Assembly (NCBI GenBank): GCA_023422975.1
Contig: JAFAGF010000200.1
Span: forward strand, 1-23,648
Reading direction: 5' to 3'
DNA length: 23,648 nucleotides
Origin: Pseudomonadota bacterium
GTDB lineage: Bacteria > Pseudomonadota > Gammaproteobacteria > Burkholderiales > Burkholderiaceae_C
The translations under genes were made by a program, and so were the position numbers. Under the pieces are notes generated by a model. It was not told where the DNA came from, did not search any database, and was given only the letters and a program-made list of their open reading frames with translations. Below are positions 15,721 to 23,648 of this stretch, piece after piece. The stretch's first letter is position 1; each line of letters starts with the position of its first letter.

Positions 15721-17055
15721 TTAGTCGGTATAGGGATTGTGGGAAGTCTTGAACTCAATCCGCAAGGGTGTTCCCACCAAGTCAAACTCTTTGCGGAAAC
15801 GCCCTTCCAAGAAGCGCTTGTAAGCGTCGGTGATGTGTTCCACAGAATTTCCGTGAACCACAATCACCGGAGGATTCATACCGCCTTGGTGCGCATAACG
15901 CGGCTTGGGGCGGTAAGCCCCCACCTTCTTAGGTGTTTGATACTGCACGGCCTCCATGAGTACCCGTGTGAGCACTGGGGTCGGCATCTTGCAGGTGGCA
16001 GCCTTGTGCGCTTGCACGATGGACGCCCAAAGTGGCCCCAAGCCTTGGCGCTTAGTAGCAGAAATAAAGTGCAGCGCAGCAAACTTCAGAAAGCCCAAGC
16101 GGGTTTCAATCGCTCGCTCCACCATTTGACGCTGGTAGTCATCTACCGCATCCCACTTATTGACCGCAACCACCACAGCGCGGCCGCTCTCCAGCACATA
16201 GCCTGCGATGTGTGCATCTTGGTCTGTCACACCTTCTGTGGCATCAATCAGCAGCAGCACCACGTTGGCATCTTCAATGGCCTGCAGCGTTTTGACCACA
16301 GAGAACTTCTCAATGGCTTCAAACACCCGGCCTTTGCGACGCAGGCCGGCGGTATCAATCAGCTCAAATTTTTGGCCATTGCGCTCAAACGGCACAGAGA
16401 TCGCGTCACGCGTTGTACCGGGCATATCAAACGCCACCAGTCGCTCTTCACCCAGCCATGTATTGATCAGCGTGGACTTGCCCGCATTAGGGCGACCAGC
16501 CAATGCCAGACGCACAGGGCGCGCCTCAACATCTTCAATGGTTTCTTCGTCAGGGTCGGCCAGATTCAATGGCTCCAGCGCCAGATCAATCAGTCCACGC
16601 ACACCCTGACCATGCGCGGCGGAAACCGGGTAGACCTCTCCCAGCCCCAGCTCATAAAATTCCGCCAGTTGCGTGCCCGCCTTCATGCCTTCAGCCTTGT
16701 TGGCCACCAGCACACAAGGCTTACCTAAGCGACGCAGGTAATTGCCGATGTCATGGTCTTGTGCCGACAAGCCATCGCGTGCATCCACCACAAACACCAC
16801 CACATCGGCTTCAGCCACGGCCTGGCGCGTTTGCTTGGCCATCTCTTTGAAGATGCCCTTGGATGCATCAGGCTCAAAGCCACCGGTGTCGATCACGATG
16901 TATTCGTGCTTACCTTGCTTACCTTGGCCATAGTGACGATCACGCGTCAGCCCTGCAAAGTCGGCGACGATGGCGTCACGCGACTTTGTCAGTCGGTTAA
17001 ACAAAGTGGATTTGCCCACATTGGGCCGCCCAACAAGGGCAATAACTGGCTTCAT
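15721..17055 (-). CDS. der: Ribosome biogenesis GTPase Der (EngA)
   Basis: A 444-residue protein with two tandem GTPase domains, required for 50S subunit assembly. Domain 1 has GRPNVGKST at 9-17, DTGG at 56-59 and NKAE at 119-122; domain 2 has GRPNAGKST at 187-195, DTAG at 234-237 and NKWD at 299-302. A KH-like C-terminal domain (about 360-444) completes the family architecture. The ATG at 17055 gives the standard start [10 protein letters not shown], although no strong ribosome binding site precedes it. It is 13 bases after the bamB stop, the usual bamB-der junction. The C-terminus is short, without the basic extension of some homologues. Confidence 0.98.
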   Translation of the reverse strand: MKPVIALVGRPNVGKSTLFNRLTKSRDAIVADFAGLTRDRHYGQGKQGKHEYIVIDTGGFEPDASKGIFKEMAKQTRQAVAEADVVVFVVDARDGLSAQDHDIGNYLRRLGKPCVLVANKAEGMKAGTQLAEFYELGLGEVYPVSAAHGQGVRGLIDLALEPLNLADPDEETIEDVEARPVRLALAGRPNAGKSTLINTWLGEERLVAFDMPGTTRDAISVPFERNGQKFELIDTAGLRRKGRVFEAIEKFSVVKTLQAIEDANVVLLLIDATEGVTDQDAHIAGYVLESGRAVVVAVNKWDAVDDYQRQMVERAIETRLGFLKFAALHFISATKRQGLGPLWASIVQAHKAATCKMPTPVLTRVLMEAVQYQTPKKVGAYRPKPRYAHQGGMNPPVIVVHGNSVEHITDAYKRFLEGRFRKEFDLVGTPLRIEFKTSHNPYTD

Positions 17056-17068
17056 TCGAAATTTTTTG

Positions 17069-18238
17069 TCAATCCGGGCGGAAGCCGTAAATGCCACCGC
17101 CACGCGTCACGACCACCAAAGTATCGGCGGCCACTACTGGTGCCACAGCTACACCAGTGCTATCTGTTGTGAGTCGATTCAAGTGCGAGCCATCCTTTTT
17201 GGACAGCAGGTGCACCAAGCCGGACTCGTCGGCTGTCACCACCGCACGACCCAGCACCAGCGGTGCGGTCAACTTGCGATGCTGGAAACGATCTACCGAC
17301 CAGCGCTTTTCACCGTCAGCCATATTCCACGCTTGAACAATGCCGTTGCTTTCGGTTCCAAACACATACTCTGCATCTGCAGCAATTCCCACTGCACCCT
17401 TGGCAGTTTGTGCCCAACCGGTACGCCCCACATTGGCGTCCACGCAGCCTACTGAAGACTGGAAAGCTCGGGCGCAGACCGCGTTGCCCACGCGCGCGGC
17501 CGGGCCAACCAAATCCACCAAGCGCTCCACATCATTGGTGCCACGCGGAGAAGCCAAAGGCGCCTCCCACTCCACGTTGCCGTTATCAGGGTTAAAAGCC
17601 ACCAAACGGCCCGACAACCCTGCCAGCAACGTATTGCCGTAAGGCATCAAAACCCCCTGCTGGCGCAGCACCAATGGCTCACCATCACGGCGCTGCGTCC
17701 ACAGGTGGGCACCATTTTGGGCATCAAAAGCCGTCACAGCGCGGTCTGCCGTCAGCACAAACACGCGCCCTCCAGCCACCAAAGGCGCTGTGAAGGCGGA
17801 AGCGCCCAGCGTTTTACTCCACAACTTGCTGCCCGCTTCCAGCATAACCAGCTCATTGCCCGTGGTGACCACCGCAGCCATGCGGCCATCTGCGCCCACA
17901 CCAGTTTGCAGGCTCTTGCCAGCCTGGGCACGCCAGTTTTCACGGCCATTGGCGGCATTCAGGCTCACCACCGTACCGTCTGCCGAAGCAACCACCACGG
18001 TGTCGCCTTGTACTTGGGCGCGGATGCTGGCATCTTTCACCGCCGGAATACTGAGCTTCCAAGCTTGGCGCACGGGCAGATTCACCACATTAGGACCCAA
18101 CTCGGCAGGCTTAGGCGCCTTGCTCGAGCCAAACCACGCACAACCGCCCAAGGCCGTCACCAAAGCTGCGGCCAGCACGGTGCGTTGAGCAGTCATCCAA
18201 AAACGAGAACCTTGATGTTGTTGTGCGCTGTGATTCAC
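17069..18238 (-). CDS. bamB: Outer-membrane assembly lipoprotein BamB
   Basis: A 389-residue lipoprotein of the BAM complex, which inserts beta-barrel proteins into the outer membrane. The signal peptide ends in ALGGC with the lipidated cysteine at residue 33, and the rest is an eight-bladed PQQ-type propeller with repeated blade motifs such as [32 protein letters not shown] and [13 protein letters not shown]. The start is GTG at 18238, overlapping the yfgM stop as GTGA and preceded by GGAG at eight bases, so the two genes are translationally coupled. An ATG at 18196 would give a shorter, more typical signal peptide and cannot be excluded. Confidence 0.97.
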   Translation of the reverse strand: MNHSAQQHQGSRFWMTAQRTVLAAALVTALGGCAWFGSSKAPKPAELGPNVVNLPVRQAWKLSIPAVKDASIRAQVQGDTVVVASADGTVVSLNAANGRENWRAQAGKSLQTGVGADGRMAAVVTTGNELVMLEAGSKLWSKTLGASAFTAPLVAGGRVFVLTADRAVTAFDAQNGAHLWTQRRDGEPLVLRQQGVLMPYGNTLLAGLSGRLVAFNPDNGNVEWEAPLASPRGTNDVERLVDLVGPAARVGNAVCARAFQSSVGCVDANVGRTGWAQTAKGAVGIAADAEYVFGTESNGIVQAWNMADGEKRWSVDRFQHRKLTAPLVLGRAVVTADESGLVHLLSKKDGSHLNRLTTDSTGVAVAPVVAADTLVVVTRGGGIYGFRPD

Positions 18239-18915
18239 TTAGTTGTCTCCGTCGAATTCGCCGAGCCAGTTTCCGAAGTTGCTACGCCCAATGCGTTGAG
18301 CTTAAAGCCCACCAACGCTCGGTAATCCACCTGCGGATCAAGCAGTTTCCATGCCTCTTGGTAGGCAGCGACTGCTTCATTGTTTTTGCCTTGCAACTGC
18401 AGCACATCGCCCAAGCGATCCGCAGCCAGCCCCTTGAATTCCACCGGGAAGCTGGTGCGCAGCAGCGCTGCTGCAGCATCCAAGTCTTTTTCTTCCATCA
18501 GCACTGCGGCCAAACGCAACTTGGCCGTGGCTTGGTAGCCCTCATCCTTGGTGTTGTCGACCGCCCACTGCAAAGCGGACTTGGCTTCTTCCAACTTGCC
18601 GGTATTGACCGCAGATTGCGCCACCAGCAAAGCTGCATGACCCGCTTGCAAAGTACCTTTGTAATCGGCCTTCACAGCGTCAAAAGCCTGGGCAACGCGG
18701 GCCTGATCACCGCTTTCGACGGCCACTGCCACCACATCGGCCAGCGCCGAAGCCTGCAGCGCCTGGCGCTGTTGCCAAAATTGCCAGCCGTTCCAGCCAG
18801 CAAAGCCAGCCATCACCACCACGGCAACGCCTGTGATGGGGGTGCCCCACTTGTTCCAGAAGTGCTTAATCTGATCAAGTTGCTCTTGTTCTTCGAGGTC
18901 GAGATGCGTTGCCAT
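18235..18915 (-). CDS. yfgM: YfgM family TPR membrane protein
   Basis: A 226-residue protein with a short cytoplasmic N-terminus (HLDLEEQEQLDQIKHFWNKW), one membrane segment at about 27-45 (ITGVAVVVMAGFAGW), and a periplasmic helical TPR-like domain. This is the YfgM arrangement; in E. coli YfgM contacts the SecYEG translocon and the chaperone PpiD and helps periplasmic folding. It lies 18 bases after hisS and overlaps bamB by four bases. The hisS-yfgM-bamB-der order is conserved between beta- and gammaproteobacteria, which supports the identification. Confidence 0.95.
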   Translation of the reverse strand: MATHLDLEEQEQLDQIKHFWNKWGTPITGVAVVVMAGFAGWNGWQFWQQRQALQASALADVVAVAVESGDQARVAQAFDAVKADYKGTLQAGHAALLVAQSAVNTGKLEEAKSALQWAVDNTKDEGYQATAKLRLAAVLMEEKDLDAAAALLRTSFPVEFKGLAADRLGDVLQLQGKNNEAVAAYQEAWKLLDPQVDYRALVGFKLNALGVATSETGSANSTETTK

Positions 18916-18933
18916 ATCTGGTGTCGTTACAAA

Positions 18934-20232
18934 TTAAGCGTTCGATTGTAGGGTGTGCGCCCACGCAGGCACTTCTTCGAGCAATTGCAGCACTTGCGCA
19001 CCGCCTTGTCCGTCGCGCAGCGATTTGACCGTCACCTTGCCTTGGGCCAGTTCATCACCACCGAAAATCAGCGCAAAATGCGCGCCCGATGCGTCGGCTT
19101 TTTTGAACTGCGACTTCATTGAACCCATACCCTCTGCCCCTACGGTGTGCATTTGCACGCACACGCCGGCTTCACGCAGCTGCGTCAGGGTGCGCAGCAC
19201 CACAGGCATGGCAGTGGCATCAGGGACGATGGCATAGGCATCCAGCTGCGGCTGCGGAATCTCCGTACCCAGCTCTTTGACCAGCTCCAGCACACGCTCC
19301 ACACCCAGCGCCCAACCCACAGCAGGCGCAGGCTTGCCGCCCACCTGCTCAATCAGGTAGTCGTAGCGGCCACCGGCGCAGATGGTGCCTTGCGAGCCCA
19401 GCAGGTCCGTCACGAACTCGAACACGCTGAGGTTGTAGTAGTCCAGGCCTCGCACCAGACGGGGGTTGACCGTCCACGGCACGCCATTGGCGTCCAAGAT
19501 GGCCTTGAGGCCGTCAAAGTGCGCCAGCGAAGCTTCGCCCAGGTAATCCAGCAGCTTGGGCGCTGCATTGACCATCTCCTGCATCGCCGGGTTCTTGGTG
19601 TCCAGCACGCGCAGCGGGTTACTGTACATACGGCGCTTGGCCTCTTCGTCCATCACCTCGGTGTGCTGCTCCAAGTAGGCAATCAACGCCGCGCGGTGGG
19701 CCTGTCGCTCTTCGGGCTGGCCCAGGCTGTTGATTTCCAGACGCCACTGGGTCAGGCCCAGGCGCTTCCACAGCGCCACAGCCAGCAAGATCAGCTCGGC
19801 ATCCACATCAGGGCCGGCAAAGCCCAGGGCTTCGGCGCCAATTTGGTGGAACTGGCGATAGCGACCACGCTGTGGACGCTCATGGCGGAACATGGGGCCG
19901 ATGTACCACATGCGCTTGCCACCGTCGTACAGCAGATTGTTTTCGATGGTGGCGCGCACCAGGCTGGCAGTGCCCTCAGGGCGCAGCGTCAGGCGCTCGC
20001 CATTGAGCTTGTCTTCAAAGGAGTACATCTCCTTTTCCACAATGTCCGTCACCTCGCCAATGCCGCGCACAAACAGCTGCGTGTGCTCGACGATGGGGGT
20101 GCGCACGTTGCGGTAGGCAAAGCGCCCCATCAGATCGCGCACCTGCGCTTCCAACCACTCCCAGCGGGCGGACTCGCCGGGAAGGATGTCGTTCATGCCT
20201 TTGACGGCGGAGAGTTTTTCGGTCTTTGCCAC
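18934..20232 (-). CDS. hisS: Histidyl-tRNA synthetase
   Basis: A 432-residue class II aminoacyl-tRNA synthetase that charges tRNA-His. RPEGT is at 84-88, motif 2 at about 113-130 ([17 protein letters not shown]), the histidine-specific RGLDYY at 261-266, motif 3 GWALGVERV at 306-314, and the anticodon-binding domain from about 330 to the end. The start is GTG at 20232, with AGGTGAG about nine bases upstream; the ATG at codon 13 would cut into the conserved N-terminus. A 128-base gap to ispG is unusually wide for this run and is filled by an interspersed repeat. True catalytic residues distinguish it from hisZ in the same window. Confidence 0.98.
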   Translation of the reverse strand: MAKTEKLSAVKGMNDILPGESARWEWLEAQVRDLMGRFAYRNVRTPIVEHTQLFVRGIGEVTDIVEKEMYSFEDKLNGERLTLRPEGTASLVRATIENNLLYDGGKRMWYIGPMFRHERPQRGRYRQFHQIGAEALGFAGPDVDAELILLAVALWKRLGLTQWRLEINSLGQPEERQAHRAALIAYLEQHTEVMDEEAKRRMYSNPLRVLDTKNPAMQEMVNAAPKLLDYLGEASLAHFDGLKAILDANGVPWTVNPRLVRGLDYYNLSVFEFVTDLLGSQGTICAGGRYDYLIEQVGGKPAPAVGWALGVERVLELVKELGTEIPQPQLDAYAIVPDATAMPVVLRTLTQLREAGVCVQMHTVGAEGMGSMKSQFKKADASGAHFALIFGGDELAQGKVTVKSLRDGQGGAQVLQLLEEVPAWAHTLQSNA

Positions 20233-20263
20233 TTCTCAGATCTCACCTAAAGTGCAGCCCTTG

Positions 20264-20357
20264 CAAAAAAGAAGAGCTGCTTGCGCTTATTTAACGCCAG
20301 TTTCAAATACTTTTATACCGCAAAGCATTGAATCACTAGCGCCAACAGCTATTGTTT
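20264..20357 (-). repeat. Interspersed intergenic repeat, copy 2
   Basis: Read on the minus strand, this copy aligns without gaps to copy 1 at 8094-8190 (about two thirds identity). The outer arms are complementary in part (AGCTGTTGGCGCTAGTG against AATAAGCGCAAGCAGCT). It fills most of the ispG-hisS spacer and starts a few bases after the ispG stop. A TATAAA on the minus strand (20317-20312) could act as a -10 box for hisS, but no good -35 matches. Confidence 0.78.
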
Positions 20358-20360
20358 TAA

Positions 20361-21632
20361 TTAAGCCCCGGCACCCCAGCGGCGTCGCACATAAGACTCC
20401 ACAATGCCTTGGAACTCGGTTGCAATGCCTTCGCCGCGCAATGTCATGGCTTTTTCACCATCAATGAACACGGGCGCTGCAGGTGCCTCGCCATTCCCGG
20501 GCAGGCTGATGCCGATGTCGGCGTGCTTGCTCTCACCGGGACCATTCACAATGCAGCCCATCACCGCCACCTTCATGGCTTCCACGCCGGGATATTGCAT
20601 GCGCCACACGGGCATTTGACCGCGCAGGTAATCGTCAATTTGCTTGGCCAGTTCTTGGAAGGTCGTGCTGGTGGTGCGACCGCAACCGGGGCATGCCGTC
20701 ACGCTGGGCACAAACACGCGCAGACCCAGGCTTTGCAAAATTTCGGAAGCCACCACCACTTCTTGGGTACGAGCTTCGCCCGGCTGAGGCGTGAGCGAAA
20801 CGCGAATGGTGTCGCCAATGCCCTCTTGCAACAGCACAGCCAGAGCAGCTGTGGAGGCCACCGTACCCTTGGTGGCCATACCGGCTTCGGTCAGGCCCAG
20901 GTGCAGCGCGTAATCACAACGGCGCGCCAACTCGCGGTAAACCGAAATCAAATCCTGCACACCGCTGACCTTGCACGACAAGATGATGTTGTCGGGGTTC
21001 AAGCCGATGTTCTTGGCCAGCTCTGCCGAAGTAATGGCCGAAGTGATCAGCGCCTCGTACATCACTTGGCGCGTTTCCCAAGGCTTGGCACGCTGGGAGT
21101 TCTGGTCCATCAGCTCGGCCATGATTTCCTGGTCGAGCGAGCCCCAGTTCACACCAATGCGCACGGCCTTGTCGTACTTGGCTGCAATCTCGATCATCTG
21201 ACCGAACTGCTTATCCTTTTTGTCACCCTTACCCACGTTGCCAGGGTTGATGCGGTATTTGGACAGTGCTTGCGCACACTCGGGGTAGTCGGTCAGCAGG
21301 CGGTGGCCGTTGTAGTGGAAGTCACCCACCAGCGGCACATACTCGCCCATTTTGTCGAGCTGCTCACGGATATAAGGCACCGCAGCGGCGGCCTCTGGCG
21401 TATTCACCGTAATGCGCACCATCTCGGAGCCAGCCTGTGCCAGCTGACGCACCTGAATGGCGGTTTCCACCGCTTCCACGGTGTCGGTATTGGTCATGGA
21501 CTGCACGCGCACGGGCGCGTCGCCACCTACGGTTACCACGTTGTTGCGCCACGCCACACGGGCCTGGCGGCTCTTTCGGGGCAGGGGCGCGGCGATCGCG
21601 ATGGGCGACGCCTGGAATGTGTTGTCAGACAC
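20361..21632 (-). CDS. ispG: 4-hydroxy-3-methylbut-2-en-1-yl diphosphate synthase
   Basis: A 423-residue iron-sulfur enzyme (GcpE) of the MEP isoprenoid pathway that reduces and opens methylerythritol cyclodiphosphate. The N-terminal TIM-barrel domain contains [11 protein letters not shown] and the C-terminal domain supplies the 4Fe-4S ligands Cys314 and Cys317 (CPGCGR), Cys360 and Glu367 (GCIVNGPGE). Length fits the betaproteobacterial form. The start is GTG at 21632, three bases after the rodZ stop, with AGGTGA about eight bases upstream inside rodZ, so expression is probably coupled to rodZ. The rodZ-ispG-hisS order is a conserved proteobacterial arrangement. Confidence 0.98.
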   Translation of the reverse strand: MSDNTFQASPIAIAAPLPRKSRQARVAWRNNVVTVGGDAPVRVQSMTNTDTVEAVETAIQVRQLAQAGSEMVRITVNTPEAAAAVPYIREQLDKMGEYVPLVGDFHYNGHRLLTDYPECAQALSKYRINPGNVGKGDKKDKQFGQMIEIAAKYDKAVRIGVNWGSLDQEIMAELMDQNSQRAKPWETRQVMYEALITSAITSAELAKNIGLNPDNIILSCKVSGVQDLISVYRELARRCDYALHLGLTEAGMATKGTVASTAALAVLLQEGIGDTIRVSLTPQPGEARTQEVVVASEILQSLGLRVFVPSVTACPGCGRTTSTTFQELAKQIDDYLRGQMPVWRMQYPGVEAMKVAVMGCIVNGPGESKHADIGISLPGNGEAPAAPVFIDGEKAMTLRGEGIATEFQGIVESYVRRRWGAGA

Positions 21633-21635
21633 TTG

Positions 21636-22619
21636 TTACTTCACCTCGAGTCGGGCCACATTGTTTTTGGCCGAAGCGGCCAAATCCATTGCAACTCCAT
21701 CAATCTCCAGCGTTGTGGCACCGGCATTGCCCACCACAACCTGAAGCGGTCGTCCAGCGGCTGCCTCTTCATAGACATCGCCAGCCTTCAAAATTTTTTC
21801 CATCACGACCTGTTGTTGGGCATCGCGAACTTGCACCCACGTCTCGCCGCTTGCTGTAAAGCGCAACACACGCCCATTCGCTGTTGCAGCAGGTTTCGCA
21901 ACCGCCTCTGCTGCTGCAGGTGATGTTTCAGCGACTGGTTTGGCGGCGTCCACCGCTGCAACCACTGCTTCTGGCTTCACTGCAGCAGTATCCGCAGGTG
22001 ATACTGCGACAGACGCGGTGCCTTCGGGTTGGGCTTCGGCAGCCTCTGCCTCAGGTGCCTCAGGTGCTGTTTGCAACTGGGGCATAAACAAGGGCTCTTG
22101 CTCTGCGCCATCGCCCGCGGCTGCGGCAACTTCTGCCTCTTCGCCTGCTTGCCATTGGGGCACAAAATACAAACCTGCACCGCCAGCTACGGCAATCAAC
22201 AATGCCGCCACCACTTTGACCGCATTGCCAGAGCCGCTATCTTGAGATGACGACATCAACGAGCGCAAGGTTTTCTCTTTAAAAGGCGCGTTAATACCTT
22301 CCGGGTTAGAGGCCAGCTTGGCAGCCTCATGCTTGGGCAAGCCGGCCAATACAGGCTCGGCCGGAATGTGCAGCAAACGGCACACACTCAATGCCAAAGA
22401 GCGGGTGAACACCGAGTCCGTCAGCACATCCCAGCGGTCTTCTTCCAGAGCCTGCAGCTTGTAGACAGGAACTTTCAGCGTTGATGCCAGCGCCTGCACC
22501 GACATGTGCTGCTGCTCGCGCGCTTGGCGCAGCAACAGACCCGCTCCACCGATGACCGGCTGCGTTGTTGCGTTGTTGCTGCTCTGTTGATCCGCGCTAT
22601 CCACTACCACCTCAGTCAT
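21636..22619 (-). CDS. rodZ: Cytoskeletal protein RodZ
   Basis: A 327-residue bitopic membrane protein that links MreB to the wall-elongation machinery. A Cro/CI-type helix-turn-helix domain (HTH_25, about 24-88, LLLRQAREQQHMSVQALAST) is followed by a membrane segment at about 134-155 (VVAALLIAVAGGAGLYFV), an Ala/Glu/Pro-rich periplasmic linker (about 156-240) and a C-terminal beta domain (DUF4115, about 245-327, FTASGETWVQVRD). I chose the ATG at 22619, supported by GGGGAG six bases upstream; the 31 residues before it are not family-like. The start overlaps the pilF stop by eight bases, so the genes are coupled. Confidence 0.93.
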   Translation of the reverse strand: MTEVVVDSADQQSSNNATTQPVIGGAGLLLRQAREQQHMSVQALASTLKVPVYKLQALEEDRWDVLTDSVFTRSLALSVCRLLHIPAEPVLAGLPKHEAAKLASNPEGINAPFKEKTLRSLMSSSQDSGSGNAVKVVAALLIAVAGGAGLYFVPQWQAGEEAEVAAAAGDGAEQEPLFMPQLQTAPEAPEAEAAEAQPEGTASVAVSPADTAAVKPEAVVAAVDAAKPVAETSPAAAEAVAKPAATANGRVLRFTASGETWVQVRDAQQQVVMEKILKAGDVYEEAAAGRPLQVVVGNAGATTLEIDGVAMDLAASAKNNVARLEVK

Positions 22620-23442
22620 CAAAAGCTCCCCGCTCGAACCGTTGCCATTCCTTGGAATCAGGGAATCGCTTATGTAATTGATCTGCCAACTGCCGCATTG
22701 CAATGCGGTCACCCAGGCTTCGCTCTACCTTGATACCTAACCAAAGCGATTGCGCAGAAGCCCATTGCCCATTATTGATACGACGCACATAAAAACGTGC
22801 ACGCTCGGCATTCCCCTGAGCATGCAGTGCATTTGCAAAATTGTAGGCAACTGCGGGGTTGCCCGGTTCTATTTCGTGCGCTTTTTCGAGGGCCTGTAAT
22901 GCATCCTCTGATTTGCCCGCTTGCTGCAGGCACACACCCTTGGCCAACCAGATCCGCGCGACCGATTGCCCACTGGTGCGCGGAGCGGCCAAGGCCGCAT
23001 CCAAATTGCGCTCAGCCAAGGCAAATTGTTTTTGCTGGCACTGCAGCCACCCCAGGTTGTACAGCGTATCTGCGTCGCCGGGTCGCAATGCCAGTGCTTG
23101 CACAAAGCTCTCGTTGGCAGCTTTATAGTCTTGCAAGCTCATGTGAATCCAGCCCTTGAGGTTATACGCATCCACATAACGGGGATACGCCTGCAAGGCC
23201 TGCGCCACTTCGCCCAAGGCGACTTCTGCACGCCCCTCTTCAAAATGCAGGGCAGCCAATTGCAACCGAGTTTTGGCCAGCCGGTGTACCTCTACCTCAG
23301 CTGCCGAGCCAGGAATAGCCTCCGGCGCCACTGCAGCGCCTGTGGCAGTACAACCCGCCAGCACGCATGCCGCTACCACCCCACCCATAGCCCAACGGGC
23401 TTTGCTCAATAACTGCTTCATGGGACCGAATGGTGTTGGCAT
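22612..23442 (-). CDS. pilF: Type IV pilus biogenesis/stability lipoprotein PilF (PilW)
   Basis: A 276-residue TPR lipoprotein that in type IV pilus systems helps place and assemble the outer-membrane secretin PilQ. The signal peptide ends in LAGC with lipidated Cys31, and about five TPR-like repeats follow (LQAYPRYVDAYNLKGWIHMS, LRPGDADTLYNLGWLQCQQ, IEPGNPAVAYNFANALHAQG). Pilus genes are absent here, but the rlmN-pilF-rodZ-ispG order is conserved in many proteobacteria. I chose the ATG at 23442 because AAGGA lies five bases before it; the ATG at 23421 (MKQLLSKARW) would give a more compact signal peptide but has no ribosome binding site. In-frame sequence further upstream belongs to the rlmN end region. 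Confidence 0.93.
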   Translation of the reverse strand: MPTPFGPMKQLLSKARWAMGGVVAACVLAGCTATGAAVAPEAIPGSAAEVEVHRLAKTRLQLAALHFEEGRAEVALGEVAQALQAYPRYVDAYNLKGWIHMSLQDYKAANESFVQALALRPGDADTLYNLGWLQCQQKQFALAERNLDAALAAPRTSGQSVARIWLAKGVCLQQAGKSEDALQALEKAHEIEPGNPAVAYNFANALHAQGNAERARFYVRRINNGQWASAQSLWLGIKVERSLGDRIAMRQLADQLHKRFPDSKEWQRFERGAFDD

Positions 23443-23468
23443 GCACATCCTTGCTATAGATAGAACCG

Positions 23469-23648
23469 TTAGGAAATAGGTGTCAGCGGTATGGTACGTT
23501 GCTTTGCCATGCGCTCTGCCGCACGGGTTCGGTCTTTCACATCGCCCGCCAGCTGACCACATGCCGCATCAATGTCATCTCCGCGGGTCTTGCGTACTGT
23601 GGTCACAATACCCGCATCGCTGAGCGTCTTGGCAAAAGCTGCAACTGC
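23469..23648 (-). CDS. rlmN: 23S rRNA/tRNA A2503/A37 methyltransferase RlmN, C-terminal end only
   Basis: Only the last 59 codons and the stop are inside the window; the start lies beyond base 23648. The visible segment [20 protein letters not shown] is the conserved RlmN C-terminus and contains the cysteine (in ACGQL) that carries the transient methyl group in this radical-SAM enzyme. The tail ends [14 protein letters not shown]. The enzyme methylates C2 of adenosine in 23S rRNA and some tRNAs. It is 26 bases upstream of pilF and probably in the same operon. Confidence 0.93.
   Translation of the reverse strand, partial: AVAAFAKTLSDAGIVTTVRKTRGDDIDAACGQLAGDVKDRTRAAERMAKQRTIPLTPIS

Noticed and set aside
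20409..21923. Plus-strand open frame of 504 codons opposite ispG and rodZ
   Set aside because: Same mirror effect of codon bias; no domain recognisable and no ribosome binding site.

Overview
The window reads as a chromosomal backbone segment of a betaproteobacterium, order Burkholderiales, most likely family Comamonadaceae. This rests on protein resemblance and gene order: rlmN-pilF-rodZ-ispG-hisS-yfgM-bamB-der-hfq-hflX-hflK-hflC-DUF2065-hisZ-purA-phosphoribosyltransferase, followed by glnA-DUF4124-glnL-glnG. GC content looks moderate (mid-50s % by eye, not computed). Every gene lies on the minus strand except a partial DUF4377 gene at the left edge. No tRNA, rRNA, insertion sequence, prophage, CRISPR array or toxin-antitoxin pair was seen, and most of the window is ordinary core genome.

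Region by region, following minus-strand transcription from right to left. (1) 23648-15350: the end of rlmN, then a tight run of a pilF/pilW lipoprotein, rodZ, ispG, hisS, yfgM, bamB, der and hfq. Several junctions overlap or nearly abut, so this is probably one long operon for cell shape, isoprenoids, outer-membrane assembly, ribosome assembly and translation. (2) 15294-11500: hflX, hflK, hflC and a DUF2065 peptide, ending at a short terminator-like hairpin. (3) 11409-8272: hisZ, purA and a phosphoribosyltransferase, ending at a strong terminator. (4) 8271-6913: an EI24-family membrane protein, an interspersed repeat, and the glnA regulatory region. (5) 6912-2124: glnA with its own terminator, then a DUF4124 periplasmic protein, glnL (ntrB) and glnG (ntrC). 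This is the nitrogen-control module, and the glnA upstream region carries sites that the NtrC encoded next door would be expected to bind. (6) 2123-1: an uncharacterised 292-residue protein, a small MoaF-like protein and the end of a DUF4377 protein, separated by hairpins and palindromes.

The signals most worth a second look are non-coding. Two diverged copies of a ~95-bp intergenic repeat sit in opposite orientation; one carries a perfect TATAAT facing the EI24 gene. The glnA upstream region has a near-consensus sigma-54 promoter and three NtrC-like palindromes. A strong hairpin between hfq and hflX is predicted by base pairing to hide the hflX ribosome binding site. A 33-nt hairpin between the two left-edge genes has no clear role. 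At least five genes of the core run start with GTG. I found no convincing new defence, mobile or biosynthetic system.
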